A DNA stretch of 38,782 bases from Billgrantia kenyensis. Lineage in GTDB: Bacteria; Pseudomonadota; Gammaproteobacteria; Pseudomonadales; Halomonadaceae. Each line of letters begins with the position of its first letter. Within the stretch, counting starts at the first letter, position 1. The notes beneath the pieces are model-generated. The model was not told where the DNA came from and ran no database searches. It was given only the letters and a program-made list of their open reading frames with translations. The position numbers were made by a program, and so were the translations under genes. Location of the stretch: positions 1 to 38,782 of the forward strand of contig NZ_JACEFT010000033.1 of assembly GCF_013697085.1 (NCBI RefSeq). Direction: 5' to 3'. Positions 1 through 9,672 of the stretch are shown piece after piece.

Positions 1-14
1 TGCTGATGTCTGAG

Positions 15-698
15 CTATGCTGACATCAGTAAGGATCTTTTTGTCCATGATGCAACGGCAACCGCAGGTAGCCCGTTGTCGGTCAGTACCGTCTGGATCT
101 TGAAGGGCGCCTTCTTCTCCACTTGCTTCATAAACGCCCGAGCATCCTTCGCGGACTGGCTGCGTCGCACCTCCAGGTAGACCCAGCGTGTCGCACGGTC
201 GATGGCAACGTACAGGTAGCGCTTCTGCTCCTCGTCGGGCATCTGAGGCAGGTGCTTGATGTCGATATGCACGTAGCCCGGCTCATAGTCCTTGAAGGGC
301 TTGTGCCGGGGTTTCTCGTCGCCACCGGCATCCTGCCGCGCCAGTTCCGCCAGCGTCGGAACCTCACGCCGTTTGAGCATGCGATGCAGGGCGGAGCGCG
401 ACAAGCCGGGGTTCAGGAACTCACGCGCCACGACGAGGAGGTCATCCAGGCCGAGGCGCAGGAACTCACGAGCCGTGATCAGCACCTCCTCCTGCTCAGC
501 TGTGAGCGTGGCCAGGAGGTTGTGACGGGTATGCGATCGGTCATAGACATCGTCGCGGTAACGCCATCGCCGGATGGTCGCAGTAGCTACGCCATACTGC
601 CGGGCCAGCTCGCTATCCGTGATGCTGGAGGGGGCTGCCTGGATCTCGGCACGGATCTTCGGTGTCGTCGTCGCTTGTTTATGCAGCTTGATGTCCAT
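15..698 (-). pseudogene. IS481-family transposase, C-terminally truncated
   Basis: This is the N-terminal two thirds of a DDE transposase. It has the start typical of the IS481 family (MDIKLHKQA), then a helix-turn-helix (about residues 25-50, ARQYGVATATIRRW), then the beginning of the RNase-H-like catalytic core. The first catalytic Asp lies in YVHIDIKHLP and the second in TVLTDNG. The family normally continues from TDNG with an EF-type motif and ends with a catalytic Glu at about 310 residues. Here homology stops directly after TDNG, near base 72, and the frame runs through unrelated sequence (LPAVAVASW and onward) to a stop at 15. The third catalytic residue is missing, so the protein should be inactive. 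The break could come from a nested insertion or a deletion. Confidence 0.85.
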
Positions 699-789
699 GA
701 ACCTGTTCCCGGATGAATTGCTGAAGAAGCTCCCTGGCGGCTAGCAAAGGATAACTCCTATAGGCGATTTGATCATCCGGGACCCTACA
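72..789 (-). mobile_element. IS481-family insertion sequence remnant
   Basis: This is the transposase-proximal part of an IS481-type element. The inner boundary near 72 is where transposase homology ends. The outer boundary is proposed at 789 because, read on the minus strand, the sequence starts TGTAGGGTCCCGGATG there. IS481-family ends commonly begin with TGT. The other end is not in the window or has been lost, so I could not confirm an inverted-repeat match or a target duplication. Confidence 0.45.
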
Positions 790-874
790 ATTAACCTCCA
801 ATATCAAGTCGTCATGCTGCAGCCGAGCGTTTCTTACAACAGCTTTGCTACACCTCCGGCTGAAGTGCCGGCGG

Positions 875-2467
875 CTACGCCGTGATCTCAGGCTGCAGCT
901 CACGACCGTCGCTGACGGTGCGGAAGGCACGAATGGCATTGATTAGCTGATGCGTCTCGGCAGCCAGTGCCTGGGTGGACGCATCGGTCGCCTGCATCTG
1001 GCTCGTCGTGTGCTGTACCCCATGCTCCATTGTGCTCAGCGCGCTGGCGATCTGGGCAATGCCACTGCTCTGCTCCACCGAAGCTGCGCTGATCTCGCCC
1101 ATGATGTCATTGACGCGATTGCTCGCCTCGACCACCCGCGCAATAGCTCCTGCGGTATCCTCCACTACCTTGCCACCCGCCTCGATCTCGCTGTTGGTGG
1201 CCTCGATGAGTCGGTGTATCGCCTTGGCCGCCTCGGCGGAACGGTTGGCCAAGGTGCGTACCTCGCTGGCTACGACGCCAAACCCCTTGCCATGTTCGCC
1301 GGCCCGCGCCGCCTCGACCGAAGCATTCAGTGCCAGGATATTGGTCTGAAACGCGATGGTATCGATCAGCGAGACGGTCTCTGTCATATGCCTGGCGCTA
1401 TCGGTGATGGCCGCCATGCGCTGAACGACCCGGGCCATGCCCTCGCCGGAGTCCCGCACTTCCTTCACGTTGGACAGCGCCAGCTGACTTGCCTGCCGGG
1501 CATGGTCGGCATTCTGTGTGACGGTTGCGGTGAGCTGCTCGGTACTGGCCGCTGTCTGCTGTACCGAGGTGGCCAGGTTCTCGCTTTCACGGGTGATCGA
1601 GGCGTTGCTCTGGCGAATGCCAGCCACCGAGGGGCTGACCCGCTCGGTGCCATGATTCACGTCCTGAACAATGCCGCCCAGCCCCTTTTTCATAGTCGCC
1701 AAGGCCTCGACAAGCTGACCAACATCATCACGGCCGTGCGCAGGTGGTTCAACGGTGAGGTTACCCGCCGCCACTTGCAGCACGAACCCCCTCAAGCTCT
1801 TGATGGCACGAGGGATGCGCGCCCAGACACTCATACCCAGTCCCAGCACTAGTGCAAGCGCCAGCAAGCCGGCGCCAAGCGGCAGCAGCTCACTGGATAG
1901 TCGCCACTGATGGAATAACAGCCCCCCTATCGTGGCGGTGGCCACCAGGGTCAGCAGGCGCGTCTGCAGCGTCGCCGAGCGCCAATGCACCCCGGCGAGC
2001 CAGGCCAGCGGGTGGCGACGACATATCTGGCCTCTCTGCAGCGTGTAGCGCTTGCCCTTGCCATCACGCCAGGCACTGTAGACGGCCTCGGCCAGCTTCA
2101 CTTCTGCGGGCGCAGGCTTGACCCGCAGCGAAGCGTAGCCGACCACGCGCCCCTGCTCCTTGAGCGCCACGGCATTGGCACGCACCCAGTAGTGGTCGCC
2201 ATTCTTGCGCCGATTCTTGACCAGCCCCGACCACACCTCGCCGCGCCGGATGGTAGCCCAGAAATCGGCAAAGGCCGCCGGTGGCATATCGGGATGTCGC
2301 ACGAGGTTGTGGTTGGCCCCCAGCAGCGCTTCCAGGCTGAAGCCGCTGACCCGGACGAAGGAGGGGTTGGCGTAAGTGATCTGTCCTTTGAGATTGGTGC
2401 GGGAAATCAACAGGTCGTCATCCGCCAGCGGGTACTCGACCTGTGTCACGGGAAAATTAATGCGCAT
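875..2467 (-). CDS. Aer-like PAS-domain methyl-accepting chemotaxis protein
   Basis: This 530-residue chemoreceptor most resembles the aerotaxis/energy sensor Aer. An N-terminal PAS domain (about 10-115) carries the Aer-type segments GQITYANPSF and HNLVRHPDMP, which in Aer help bind FAD. There is no periplasmic sensing domain. A hydrophobic hairpin (about 170-187 and 194-216) anchors it in the inner membrane. A HAMP-like stretch (about 217-270) follows, then the coiled-coil signalling domain. Its hairpin tip, IAFQTNILALNASVEAARAG, is the conserved CheA/CheW contact region. No C-terminal CheR-binding pentapeptide is visible, as in Aer. The gene stands alone, with no che genes in the window. 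An AGGGG ribosome site precedes the ATG. The signal could be redox, oxygen or another flavin-linked input. Confidence 0.9.
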   Translation of the reverse strand: MRINFPVTQVEYPLADDDLLISRTNLKGQITYANPSFVRVSGFSLEALLGANHNLVRHPDMPPAAFADFWATIRRGEVWSGLVKNRRKNGDHYWVRANAVALKEQGRVVGYASLRVKPAPAEVKLAEAVYSAWRDGKGKRYTLQRGQICRRHPLAWLAGVHWRSATLQTRLLTLVATATIGGLLFHQWRLSSELLPLGAGLLALALVLGLGMSVWARIPRAIKSLRGFVLQVAAGNLTVEPPAHGRDDVGQLVEALATMKKGLGGIVQDVNHGTERVSPSVAGIRQSNASITRESENLATSVQQTAASTEQLTATVTQNADHARQASQLALSNVKEVRDSGEGMARVVQRMAAITDSARHMTETVSLIDTIAFQTNILALNASVEAARAGEHGKGFGVVASEVRTLANRSAEAAKAIHRLIEATNSEIEAGGKVVEDTAGAIARVVEASNRVNDIMGEISAASVEQSSGIAQIASALSTMEHGVQHTTSQMQATDASTQALAAETHQLINAIRAFRTVSDGRELQPEITA

Positions 2468-2723
2468 ACCAGCCCCTTGCAGTTGTCTTGATCATGATCC
2501 TGAAAGCCGCACCATGCAGGAGGCATTTCATTCACGACCGCGATGCGGCACGTGGGTAGACCAGAAGGCTTGTTTAAAGTATCTGATGGAATATTGCATT
2601 AGAAAACCAGCTAGCCTCAGCACCTATAGCGGCCGAAAAAGGAATAACTTGAGGCTGACTTGCTTAATTTTTATTAGCAGCCATTAATCTAAAGTAACAA
2701 AACAAATGAATGTTACGCAGACA

Positions 2724-3602
2724 TTATGTGCGTATTCCGGGCACGTCCTGTCGCGGCCGCGGCATGGGTTCTCGCGGAGGCACATCGGTGGTGACCTCCA
2801 GCTCGTGCTCTTCGCCTTCCTGCCAATAGCGCAGCCTGGCATCTTCATCGACGGGCGTATCACGAACCAGCTCAAGATAGCTCAGCGGCGTCTCGGGCAC
2901 TTCGCCATTCACTTCGAGCAGCAAGGCACCGGGTTGAAGGCCAGCCTCGGCGGCCGGTCCACGCACGTCGTTGACCAGCACGCCAGGCTGGTCAGGCAGG
3001 CCCAGCGCCTCGCGCAGGTCATCGGTGACCGGCGCCACGGTAATGCCCAAGGCCACCACGACCTGATCATCAAGCCCTTCGTACTCGATGTCCCGGGCCG
3101 CCTCAAGCACCTGCGGAGCCACGTGGATGCTTGCCCCCGCCTGGATGGCCAGGGCGATGGCATCACTGGGACGGCTGTCGATACGCAGCTTGTCGTCACT
3201 CCCCGGAAGGCTCAGTTCGAGCATGCCGAGGAAGGTATGATCGACGATGGCATCGACATAGACCCGCTCCAGCCTGGCCTCGAGCCCGTCAAGCACGTCG
3301 TTGAGCAGGTCGTGGGTCATAGGACGCTGAGAGCGCTCTCCAGCGAGGCCACGCAGGATCGCTCCGGCCTCGTTCGGGCCAATAAAGATGGGAATGACCT
3401 CGCGCTCACCCGGCTCGCGCAGCAGAACCACGGGCGGTCCGCCGAAACCGGCGAGCCCCACGGTGGCCACTTCCACTTCGACCATCTCGTCGATCTCGGC
3501 GGCAAGCTCACGCGCGCCTGCTCCCAGGCTCAGTGCCAGCAGCATCACGCCGCAAAGCAGGGATAACAGGCGACTCGCGGAACCGGAAACAGGCAAGGAC
3601 AT
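2724..3602 (-). CDS. exported bifunctional-nuclease (DUF151) domain protein with C-terminal PDZ
   Basis: This 292-residue protein combines three recognisable parts. A signal peptide with hydrophobic core (about 10-28) ends in an AxA-like GAGA site. A DUF151/bifunctional nuclease domain (about 40-175) shows VVLLREPGEREVIPIFIGP, a conserved THDLLNDVL stretch and RPSDAIALAIQAG. A PDZ domain (about 185-275) shows GVLVNDVRGPAAEAGLQPG. Cytoplasmic DUF151 proteins are usually 130-170 residues and lack a leader and a PDZ; some homologues are reported to cleave DNA or RNA. The predicted periplasmic location and peptide-binding PDZ make a nuclease role doubtful. A scaffold or protease-adaptor role is a guess. 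It is monocistronic, with GGGAG upstream of the ATG. Confidence 0.8.
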   Translation of the reverse strand: MSLPVSGSASRLLSLLCGVMLLALSLGAGARELAAEIDEMVEVEVATVGLAGFGGPPVVLLREPGEREVIPIFIGPNEAGAILRGLAGERSQRPMTHDLLNDVLDGLEARLERVYVDAIVDHTFLGMLELSLPGSDDKLRIDSRPSDAIALAIQAGASIHVAPQVLEAARDIEYEGLDDQVVVALGITVAPVTDDLREALGLPDQPGVLVNDVRGPAAEAGLQPGALLLEVNGEVPETPLSYLELVRDTPVDEDARLRYWQEGEEHELEVTTDVPPREPMPRPRQDVPGIRT

Positions 3603-3679
3603 CGTGGCTCTCCCGAAAGGCGAAAGGGTCGCCCTTCAGCATGGCAGCCTTGCGGCCGCCCTGCCATCCTTCCCGCTTG

Positions 3680-4432
3680 CTACGACTTGCCGGCAGTAAA
3701 GCCGCCGTCGACCATCAGGTGAGCACCGGTGACAAAGCTGGCCTCGTCGCTGGCCAGGAACAGGAAAGCATTTGCCACCTCTTCCGGGCGTCCCAGCCGG
3801 CCGAGAGGATGGAGCCCGATGAGCCCTTGCAGCAGCGCGTCATCGAGCTCCGCGAGCAGCGGCGTGTCGATGTAGCCCGGGCCGATGGCATTGACGCGCA
3901 CGCCTTTCGGCGCTGCTTCGATGGCCAGGGTGCGGGTCAGGTTGACCACGCCACCCTTGGCCGCCGTGTAGGCCGCGGTCTGGGACTGACCAAAGACGCC
4001 CAGAATCGAGGCGCAGTTGACAATACTGCCACTGCCCTGAGGATACATGACCCGAAGCGCCGCCCTGGCCACGCGGAAGACGCCGTTCAGATTGATATCG
4101 ATGACACGCAGAAAGTCCTCGTCGCTCACCTCGTCGGAAGGGGCGATACCGCCAATACCGGCGTTGTTGAAGACGGCGTCCACACGCCCGAACTCGGCCA
4201 CCGCATCCTGGAATAGCCTGTCTACCTGCTGGGTATCGGCGACGTCCGCCGAGATGAACAGGCAGCGCCCGGGAAACTCGCCGTCCAATGCGGCGGCTCG
4301 CGCCTGACCATCGCTAGACGCAATATCGGAGAGCACCACATCGGCCCCCTCGGCCAGGCAACGCTCCACGCTGGCCAGCCCAATGCCGCTGGCCCCACCT
4401 GTCACGATGACGCTCTTGCCCTTCAGTCGCAT
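3680..4432 (-). CDS. short-chain dehydrogenase/reductase (classical SDR)
   Basis: This 250-residue NAD(P)-dependent oxidoreductase has a classical SDR fold. The cofactor-binding glycine motif is TGGASGIG near the N terminus. NNAGIG follows the fourth strand, the catalytic Ser is in SIVNCAS, and YTAAKGG gives the Tyr-x3-Lys pair. GPGYIDTP and a C-terminal VDGG(F)T are typical of the family. The start at 4432 is chosen because GGAG lies seven bases upstream and MRLKGKSVIVTGG matches family N termini. An in-frame ATG at 4462 would add ten residues. The Asp after the second strand (VVLSDIAS) suggests NAD preference. The substrate cannot be told from sequence. The CoA-transferase gene is divergent, 252 bases away. 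Confidence 0.9.
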   Translation of the reverse strand: MRLKGKSVIVTGGASGIGLASVERCLAEGADVVLSDIASSDGQARAAALDGEFPGRCLFISADVADTQQVDRLFQDAVAEFGRVDAVFNNAGIGGIAPSDEVSDEDFLRVIDINLNGVFRVARAALRVMYPQGSGSIVNCASILGVFGQSQTAAYTAAKGGVVNLTRTLAIEAAPKGVRVNAIGPGYIDTPLLAELDDALLQGLIGLHPLGRLGRPEEVANAFLFLASDEASFVTGAHLMVDGGFTAGKS

Positions 4433-4684
4433 GACTTTCTCCGTCAGATGCTTTGCATTCATTGCCTGGCCCTGTCTAGCAGCACTGGCTCAATCCCCCC
4501 ATGGGCTTATGCAGTGTAACGAATATATGCCCATAGGCGAGAGAGCTCCATGGTGGCCTGGGCTTATTCCCAGCACCTTGACTCGCATCATAATCTTCCC
4601 ACCCAACGGGCCTATTGCTCTGTGTCAAGTGTGGTTGAGCCGGGCATGGTAACGTGATTCGATCCGGCAGAGAGGAGCAGAACA

Positions 4685-6667
4685 ATGCAACCAGACACCC
4701 ATCCCCTGCTGTCCCGCCGCCCCTTCACCGAAAAGGGCAAAGTGGTTTCCGCACGGGAAGCGGTGGAGCTGATCCGCACCGGGGACGCCGTGGCCACCGG
4801 TGGTTTCGTCGGCATCGGCTTCGCGGAGCACTTGGCGGTTGCGCTGGAAGAGCGCTTTCTGGAAACCGGCGAGCCCCGTGACCTCACCCTGATGTATGCA
4901 GCGGGCCAGGGCGATGGCAAGTCACGAGGACTCAACCACTTCGGCCATGAAGGGCTGGTAAAAAAGGTAATCGGCGGTCACTGGGGCTTGGTGCCGGCAC
5001 TGCAGAGACTGGCCATCGAGGGACACATACAGGCCTGGAACCTGCCCCAGGGGGTGATTTCCCACCTGTTTCGCGATATCGCCGCCGGCAAGCCCGGCAC
5101 CCTGACCCGGGTGGGGCTCGGCACCTTCGTCGACCCACGCCTGGGCGGCGGCAAGATCAACGACATTACCACCGAGGATCGTGTCACCCTTCTGCCCATC
5201 GACGGCGAGGAATATCTCTTCTACCCGGCCCTGCCGCTGCAGGTCGCGCTGCTTCGTGGCACCACCGCCGACACCCTGGGCAACGTGACCATGGAACGCG
5301 AGGCCCTGGTGCTGGAATCGCTGGCCATCGCCACGGCGGTACGCAATTCCGGCGGCGTGGTGATCGTGCAGGTGGAGCGTCTGGCCGAGCGCGGAACCCT
5401 ATCGCCAAAGGACGTGCGCATACCCGGCGTGCTGGTGGATTGCATCGTGATCTGCGAGGAGCCAGAGCATCATTGGCAGACCTTCAGCACCGCCTATAAC
5501 CCCGCCTTTTCCGGCGAGATCAAGGCGCCCATGGCGGCCCCGGAACGCATGCCGCTCTCGGCACGCAAGATCATCGCCCGACGCGCCGCCTTCGAGCTTG
5601 CAGCCAACAGCGTGGTGAACCTGGGCATCGGCATGCCCGAAGGCATCAGCTCGGTGGCAAGCGAGGAGCGCATCCTCGAACTACTGACCCTGACCGCCGA
5701 GCCTGGCGTGATTGGCGGTCTACCTGCCGGCGGGCTCAACTTCGGCGCGGCCCTGAACACTCAGGCCATCATCGACCAGCCGGCCCAGTTCGACTTCTAC
5801 GACGGCGGTGGCCTGGACATCGCCTTTCTCGGCATGGCCCAGGTCGATGCCGAGGGCAACGTGAACGTCTCGCGCTTCGGCAAGCGCCTGGCCGGCGCCG
5901 GGGGCTTCATCAACATCAGCCAGAACGCCCGCAAGGTCGTGTTCATGGGCACCTTCACGGCCAGCCGGGAGGAGCTCGCCATCATCGACGGCGCCCTGCG
6001 GCTGCCGGCAGGCGGCGCCCGCAAGTTCGTCGCCGAGGTGGAACAGCGCACCTTCAGCGGCCAATTGGCGGCACGGGACGAGAAACCAGTCCGCTATGTC
6101 ACCGAGCGCTGCGTGTTCGAGCTCACTACCGCCGGGCTGGCCCTCGTCGAGATTGCCCCCGGGGTCGAGCTGGAACGGGACATCCTTGCTCAGATGGACT
6201 TCACGCCGCTGATGCCACGGCCACTGCAGCCGATGGACGCGCGCATCTTCCGGCCTGAGCCGATGGGGCTGCGAGAGGAGCTGCTCGCCATGCCGCTGAA
6301 AAGCCGCTTTCACTTCGCGCCGGACGAGGACCTGCTGTTCATCAACTTCGAGAACCTGCGCATCGCGAGCCACGCCGATATCGATGCCATTCGCGACACG
6401 GTCGAGGCTCTGCTGGCCCCGCTGGGCCGCAGGGTCTATGCCTACGTCAACTACGATCACTTTCGCATCGACGATCACCTGCTGGCTGCCTACTCGGAGA
6501 TGGTTCACGACCTCGAGTACCGCTTTTACCACCGGGTCACCCGCTACACCACCAGCAGCTTCATGCGCAGGAAGCTGGGCCACGCCTTGGAGGCACGAGC
6601 CGTGGCTCCCCACATCTACGAGAGTGCTGACGAGGCGCGCCAGCACCTTAAAGACGGGGAGCCCTGA
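4685..6667 (+). CDS. family I acyl-CoA:acetate/3-ketoacid CoA-transferase with C-terminal extension
   Basis: This 660-residue protein carries fused alpha and beta halves of a family I CoA transferase, as in YdiF-type acetate CoA-transferases. The alpha half (about 15-280) has the [12 protein letters not shown] loop. The beta half (about 290-540) has [10 protein letters not shown] and the segment [10 protein letters not shown], where Glu339 is the expected nucleophile forming the glutamyl-CoA thioester. The usual length is about 520-530 residues. Here a further 110 or so residues (about 550-660) follow, including NYDHFRIDD and [16 protein letters not shown] do not recognise this tail. The enzyme likely moves CoA between short acyl-CoAs and acetate or ketoacids. 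AGAGGAG precedes the ATG. The next gene starts 72 bases downstream on the same strand. Confidence 0.88.
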   Translation: MQPDTHPLLSRRPFTEKGKVVSAREAVELIRTGDAVATGGFVGIGFAEHLAVALEERFLETGEPRDLTLMYAAGQGDGKSRGLNHFGHEGLVKKVIGGHWGLVPALQRLAIEGHIQAWNLPQGVISHLFRDIAAGKPGTLTRVGLGTFVDPRLGGGKINDITTEDRVTLLPIDGEEYLFYPALPLQVALLRGTTADTLGNVTMEREALVLESLAIATAVRNSGGVVIVQVERLAERGTLSPKDVRIPGVLVDCIVICEEPEHHWQTFSTAYNPAFSGEIKAPMAAPERMPLSARKIIARRAAFELAANSVVNLGIGMPEGISSVASEERILELLTLTAEPGVIGGLPAGGLNFGAALNTQAIIDQPAQFDFYDGGGLDIAFLGMAQVDAEGNVNVSRFGKRLAGAGGFINISQNARKVVFMGTFTASREELAIIDGALRLPAGGARKFVAEVEQRTFSGQLAARDEKPVRYVTERCVFELTTAGLALVEIAPGVELERDILAQMDFTPLMPRPLQPMDARIFRPEPMGLREELLAMPLKSRFHFAPDEDLLFINFENLRIASHADIDAIRDTVEALLAPLGRRVYAYVNYDHFRIDDHLLAAYSEMVHDLEYRFYHRVTRYTTSSFMRRKLGHALEARAVAPHIYESADEARQHLKDGEP

Positions 6668-6739
6668 CCCAGGCCGATTTGAACCCCGCGCTTTCGCCTT
6701 CCACGCTAGAGGAAACGCTTTCCAGGGAAAGGAAACGCC

Positions 6740-8017
6740 ATGGACGATCTTGCCAGCGACTTTCTGGCCGATAACGCCGTGCTTGTGGAACTTGCCGTGG
6801 CGCTATTGCTGGGCGCGCTGATCGGCATCGAGCGGGGCTGGTCCGCCCGCGAGCGCGAGTGGGGCGAGCGGGTGGCGGGCATACGCACCCATGCTCTGGT
6901 AGGGCTGTTCGGCGGCATTGCAGCGCTGCTTTCGGAGACGCTCATGCCCTGGGCCTTCCCCTTGATCTTCCTGGCGATTGCCGGCATCGCGCTGGTCGGC
7001 TACCGGGCCAGCATGGAGAAGAGCGGGGACTACAGCATCACCGGCCTGATCGGCCTGCTGCTGACCTTCTGCTTCGGCGCCCTGGCGGTAGGTGTCGACA
7101 TAGCGCTGGCGACAGCCTGCGCCGTGGTCACCGCGCTGATCCTCGACAACAAGCGTGAGATCCATGGCCTGCTCTACAAGTTACGCTCCAACGAACTCGA
7201 TGCTGCCTTGAAACTGCTGCTGATCAGCGTAGTAGTCCTGCCGCTGTTGCCCAATGAGGACATGGGGCCCGGCGGCGTGCTCAACCCTTACGAGATCTGG
7301 TGGCTGGTGGTGCTGATCGCCTCGATCTCCTTCATCGGCTACTTTGCGGTGCGCCTGGGCGGCACGGAGAAGGGGATCCTGTTTACCGGCCTCTTCGCGG
7401 GACTCACCTCCTCCACCGCTCTTACCCTGCAGTACGCTCGCCAGGCGCGCCGCGAACCGCAGCTCGCGCCCATGCTGGCCGCCGGCATCCTGCTGGCCTG
7501 CGGCACCATGCTGCCCCGGCTGCTACTCTACGCCGCCCTGATCCGCCCAGCCCTGCTGTCTCAGCTGTTGGTTCCGCTCACCGCCATGGGGCTGACGCTT
7601 TATCTTCCAGCACTGTGGTTATGGCGGCGTCACCGTCATGACATCACGGCCGACCGCCCCATGACTCAGAACCCCCTTGAGCTGCGCGCAGCACTGCTGC
7701 TTGGTGCCCTGCTGGCAGTGGTCATGGTGCTGGGCGAGTGGCTGCGTGCCTGGCTGGGCGATGCCGGCATCTACCTGCTGGCCGCCGTGTCTGGAACCGC
7801 TGACGTGCATGCCGTGGCGCTATCGTTGAGCCGCATGGCCACCAGCTCGATCGAACTCTCCACTGCCGTCGTCGGGATCGTGCTGGCCGCCTCGATGAAC
7901 AACCTGTTCAAGGTGGTATTGACCCTGGGCACAGGCACCGGCTACCTGACCCGCTGTATCACCGGGCCCATGCTGGCCTCTGCAGTGGCGGGGCTTGGCG
8001 TGGCATGGCTGCTCTAG
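6740..8017 (+). CDS. MgtC/SapB-domain and DUF4010 membrane protein
   Basis: This 425-residue polytopic inner-membrane protein has an N-terminal MgtC/SapB domain (about 10-150), with the diagnostic LLLGALIGIERGW segment and RVAGIRTHALVGLFGG. A DUF4010 domain (about 180-420) follows, with TGLFAGLTSSTALTLQYARQ and SGTADVHAVALSLSRMA. Roughly a dozen hydrophobic segments span the sequence. The two-domain form is common in bacteria and archaea, but its transport or regulatory function is not established. MgtC itself modulates ATP synthase and Mg2+ stress, which need not apply here. The gene may be read with the upstream CoA-transferase. Its TAG stop overlaps the stop of the convergent DUF1428 gene by four bases. 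Confidence 0.88.
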   Translation: MDDLASDFLADNAVLVELAVALLLGALIGIERGWSAREREWGERVAGIRTHALVGLFGGIAALLSETLMPWAFPLIFLAIAGIALVGYRASMEKSGDYSITGLIGLLLTFCFGALAVGVDIALATACAVVTALILDNKREIHGLLYKLRSNELDAALKLLLISVVVLPLLPNEDMGPGGVLNPYEIWWLVVLIASISFIGYFAVRLGGTEKGILFTGLFAGLTSSTALTLQYARQARREPQLAPMLAAGILLACGTMLPRLLLYAALIRPALLSQLLVPLTAMGLTLYLPALWLWRRHRHDITADRPMTQNPLELRAALLLGALLAVVMVLGEWLRAWLGDAGIYLLAAVSGTADVHAVALSLSRMATSSIELSTAVVGIVLAASMNNLFKVVLTLGTGTGYLTRCITGPMLASAVAGLGVAWLL

Positions 8018-8376
8018 GGCAGACGCAGCAGCTCGCGAAAACCGCCCCAGATCATTCGCTTGCCATCGAAGGGGTGATTGGCCGGGTCCATCATGTCCGC
8101 CATGCGTGGGTCTTCCATCACCTTGGCATTGATGCGATCGCGCTCCTCTCGCGAGGGGTAGAGAATCCAGGCGAAGATCACCGTCTCTCCCGGCTCGAGC
8201 TTGACGCTCTGTGGAAAGGAGGTATGCACGCCCGGCTTGACGTCATCGGCCACGCACTCCACATATTCCAGCGCACCGAGATCTCGCCAGACCTCCCCGG
8301 CCTTCCGGGCCATCTCCAGATAGGCATCGAGATTGCCTTCTGGCACCGGTAATACGAATCCATCGACGTAGCTCAT
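8014..8376 (-). CDS. DUF1428 family protein (YbaA-like)
   Basis: This 120-residue protein spans the whole DUF1428 domain: MSYVDGFVLPVP at the start, then GALEYVECVADDV, VIFAWILYPSREERD and a C-terminal KRMIWGGF. The fold belongs to the dimeric alpha/beta-barrel superfamily, like the YCII protein at the head of this operon. Biochemical function is unknown. The start at 8376 is preferred over an upstream in-frame ATG at 8460 because GGAGAG lies just before it and family members begin MSYVDGF. It is the third gene of a probable operon with the DGPF protein and the ECF42 sigma factor, 80 bases after the sigma stop. Confidence 0.88.
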   Translation of the reverse strand: MSYVDGFVLPVPEGNLDAYLEMARKAGEVWRDLGALEYVECVADDVKPGVHTSFPQSVKLEPGETVIFAWILYPSREERDRINAKVMEDPRMADMMDPANHPFDGKRMIWGGFRELLRLP

Positions 8377-8456
8377 GGTCTTCTCTCCAATGGTTGAGCG
8401 AGCCCGAATGGCTGAGCTCATGGATTCATCGAACCGACGCCCAGCAAATCGACATC

Positions 8457-9665
8457 TCACAGCGGTACCGCGACTTCACGCAGGCGACGTTCGAGGAAGC
8501 GCCGTTCGGCGCCTTGGGTCACCAGCCTCAGCGCCTGGCGGTACTGCTCGGCCGCCTCTTCATGGCGCCCCAGCCGCCGCAATAGGTCGGCACGCGTGGC
8601 GGGCAACAGGTGATAGCCGGGCAGGTGAATCTTGTCGAGCTGCTCCAGGCCCGCTTGCAGCCCATCGGCCATGGCCACCGCCACGGCTCGATTGAGCGCT
8701 ACCACAGGCGTAGGCTGGATGGTGTAAAGCAAGCTGTAGAGTGCGGCGATGCGCCGCCAGTCGGTGTCATCAGGCGTCGCCGCCTCGGCGTGCAATGCGG
8801 CGATGGCAGCCTGCACTGCATAGCCACCGGGCATGCCGCCACGCAGCGCGATCCCCACGTGAGCACTGCCCTCCTCAATCTCATCGGCGTGCCAGCGCGA
8901 GCGATCCTGATCATCCAGCAACACGATATCGCCGGTCGAGTCGGTACGTGCATCGCGCCGGGCATGATGCAGCAGCATCAGCGCCAGCAGCCCCCGCGCC
9001 TCACGCTCCGCCGGTAGCAGCCGCACCAGCATGCGTCCCAGCCGAATCGCCTCGCGACACAGATCGCCGCGCACCCAGTCGTCACCGAAGCTGGCCGCAT
9101 AGCCTTCGTTGAAGATCAGGTAGATCACTGCCAACACCGGCTCCAGGCGCTCGCCCAAGGCGGCGTCGTCGGGCACCTCGAAAGGAATGCCGGCATCGCG
9201 AATCTTGGCCTTGGCCCGCACCAGGCGCTGGGCCAAAGTCGGCACCGGCACCATGAAGGCCCGGGCGATCTCCTCGGTACGCAGCCCACCCACGGTATGC
9301 AGCGTGAGTGCCACCTGGGCGGGGCGGGCCAGGGCGGGGTGACAGCAGGCAAAGATCAGGCGCAGGCCGTCGAGGGGCTCGGCTTCGAGGTCGTGGTCCA
9401 GCAGCAGCTCCAGATGCTGACGCAGCTCGTCGCCCTTGCGCTCGCGCATCTGCTGGTGGCGCAGCTGGTCGACTACCTTGTGGCGCGCGGTGGCGATCAG
9501 CCACGAGGTCGGGTTCGGCGGCCAGCCCTCGGCCGGCCACTGCACCATTGCCGCCTCGAAGGCCGCCTGCACGGCATCCTCGGCCAGCTCGAAGTGACCG
9601 AAGCGGCGAATCAGGCTGGCCAGCACGCGGCCATATTCGCGACGATACAGCTCATCCAGAGACAC
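8457..9665 (-). CDS. ECF42-group RNA polymerase sigma factor with TPR-like C-terminal domain
   Basis: This 402-residue protein is far longer than a usual ECF sigma factor (about 180). Region 2 (about 8-75) includes [12 protein letters not shown] and [18 protein letters not shown]. Region 4 (about 115-165) includes [20 protein letters not shown]. It continues into the DUF6596 domain with [15 protein letters not shown] and [12 protein letters not shown], and ends in helical TPR-like repeats (about 330-395, [17 protein letters not shown]). This architecture and the neighbouring DGPF gene define group ECF42, which has no anti-sigma factor; the C-terminal domain is thought to control or assist activity. 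The start is GTG at 9665 with GAGG six to seven bases upstream, seven bases after the DGPF stop, so the two are probably translationally coupled. Confidence 0.93.
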   Translation of the reverse strand: MSLDELYRREYGRVLASLIRRFGHFELAEDAVQAAFEAAMVQWPAEGWPPNPTSWLIATARHKVVDQLRHQQMRERKGDELRQHLELLLDHDLEAEPLDGLRLIFACCHPALARPAQVALTLHTVGGLRTEEIARAFMVPVPTLAQRLVRAKAKIRDAGIPFEVPDDAALGERLEPVLAVIYLIFNEGYAASFGDDWVRGDLCREAIRLGRMLVRLLPAEREARGLLALMLLHHARRDARTDSTGDIVLLDDQDRSRWHADEIEEGSAHVGIALRGGMPGGYAVQAAIAALHAEAATPDDTDWRRIAALYSLLYTIQPTPVVALNRAVAVAMADGLQAGLEQLDKIHLPGYHLLPATRADLLRRLGRHEEAAEQYRQALRLVTQGAERRFLERRLREVAVPL

Positions 9666-9672
9666 GCAGTCC

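Noticed and set aside
1..48. Open minus-strand frame MDKKILTDVSIAQTSA at the left edge
   Set aside because: Only 16 codons before the window end and no ribosome site; kept as a hint of a nested insertion but not called as a gene.
950..1852. 300-codon plus-strand frame opposite the chemoreceptor
   Set aside because: Low-complexity composition and no motif; the opposite frame has a complete chemoreceptor signalling domain.
2653..2682. Hairpin-like GGCTG/CAGCC with AT-rich interior upstream of the DUF151 gene's 3' side
   Set aside because: Only five outer base pairs and a large imperfect interior; it does not look like a functional terminator.
5720..6646. 308-codon minus-strand frame inside the CoA-transferase
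   Set aside because: A shadow of the high-GC gene; it has no family motif and no ribosome site.
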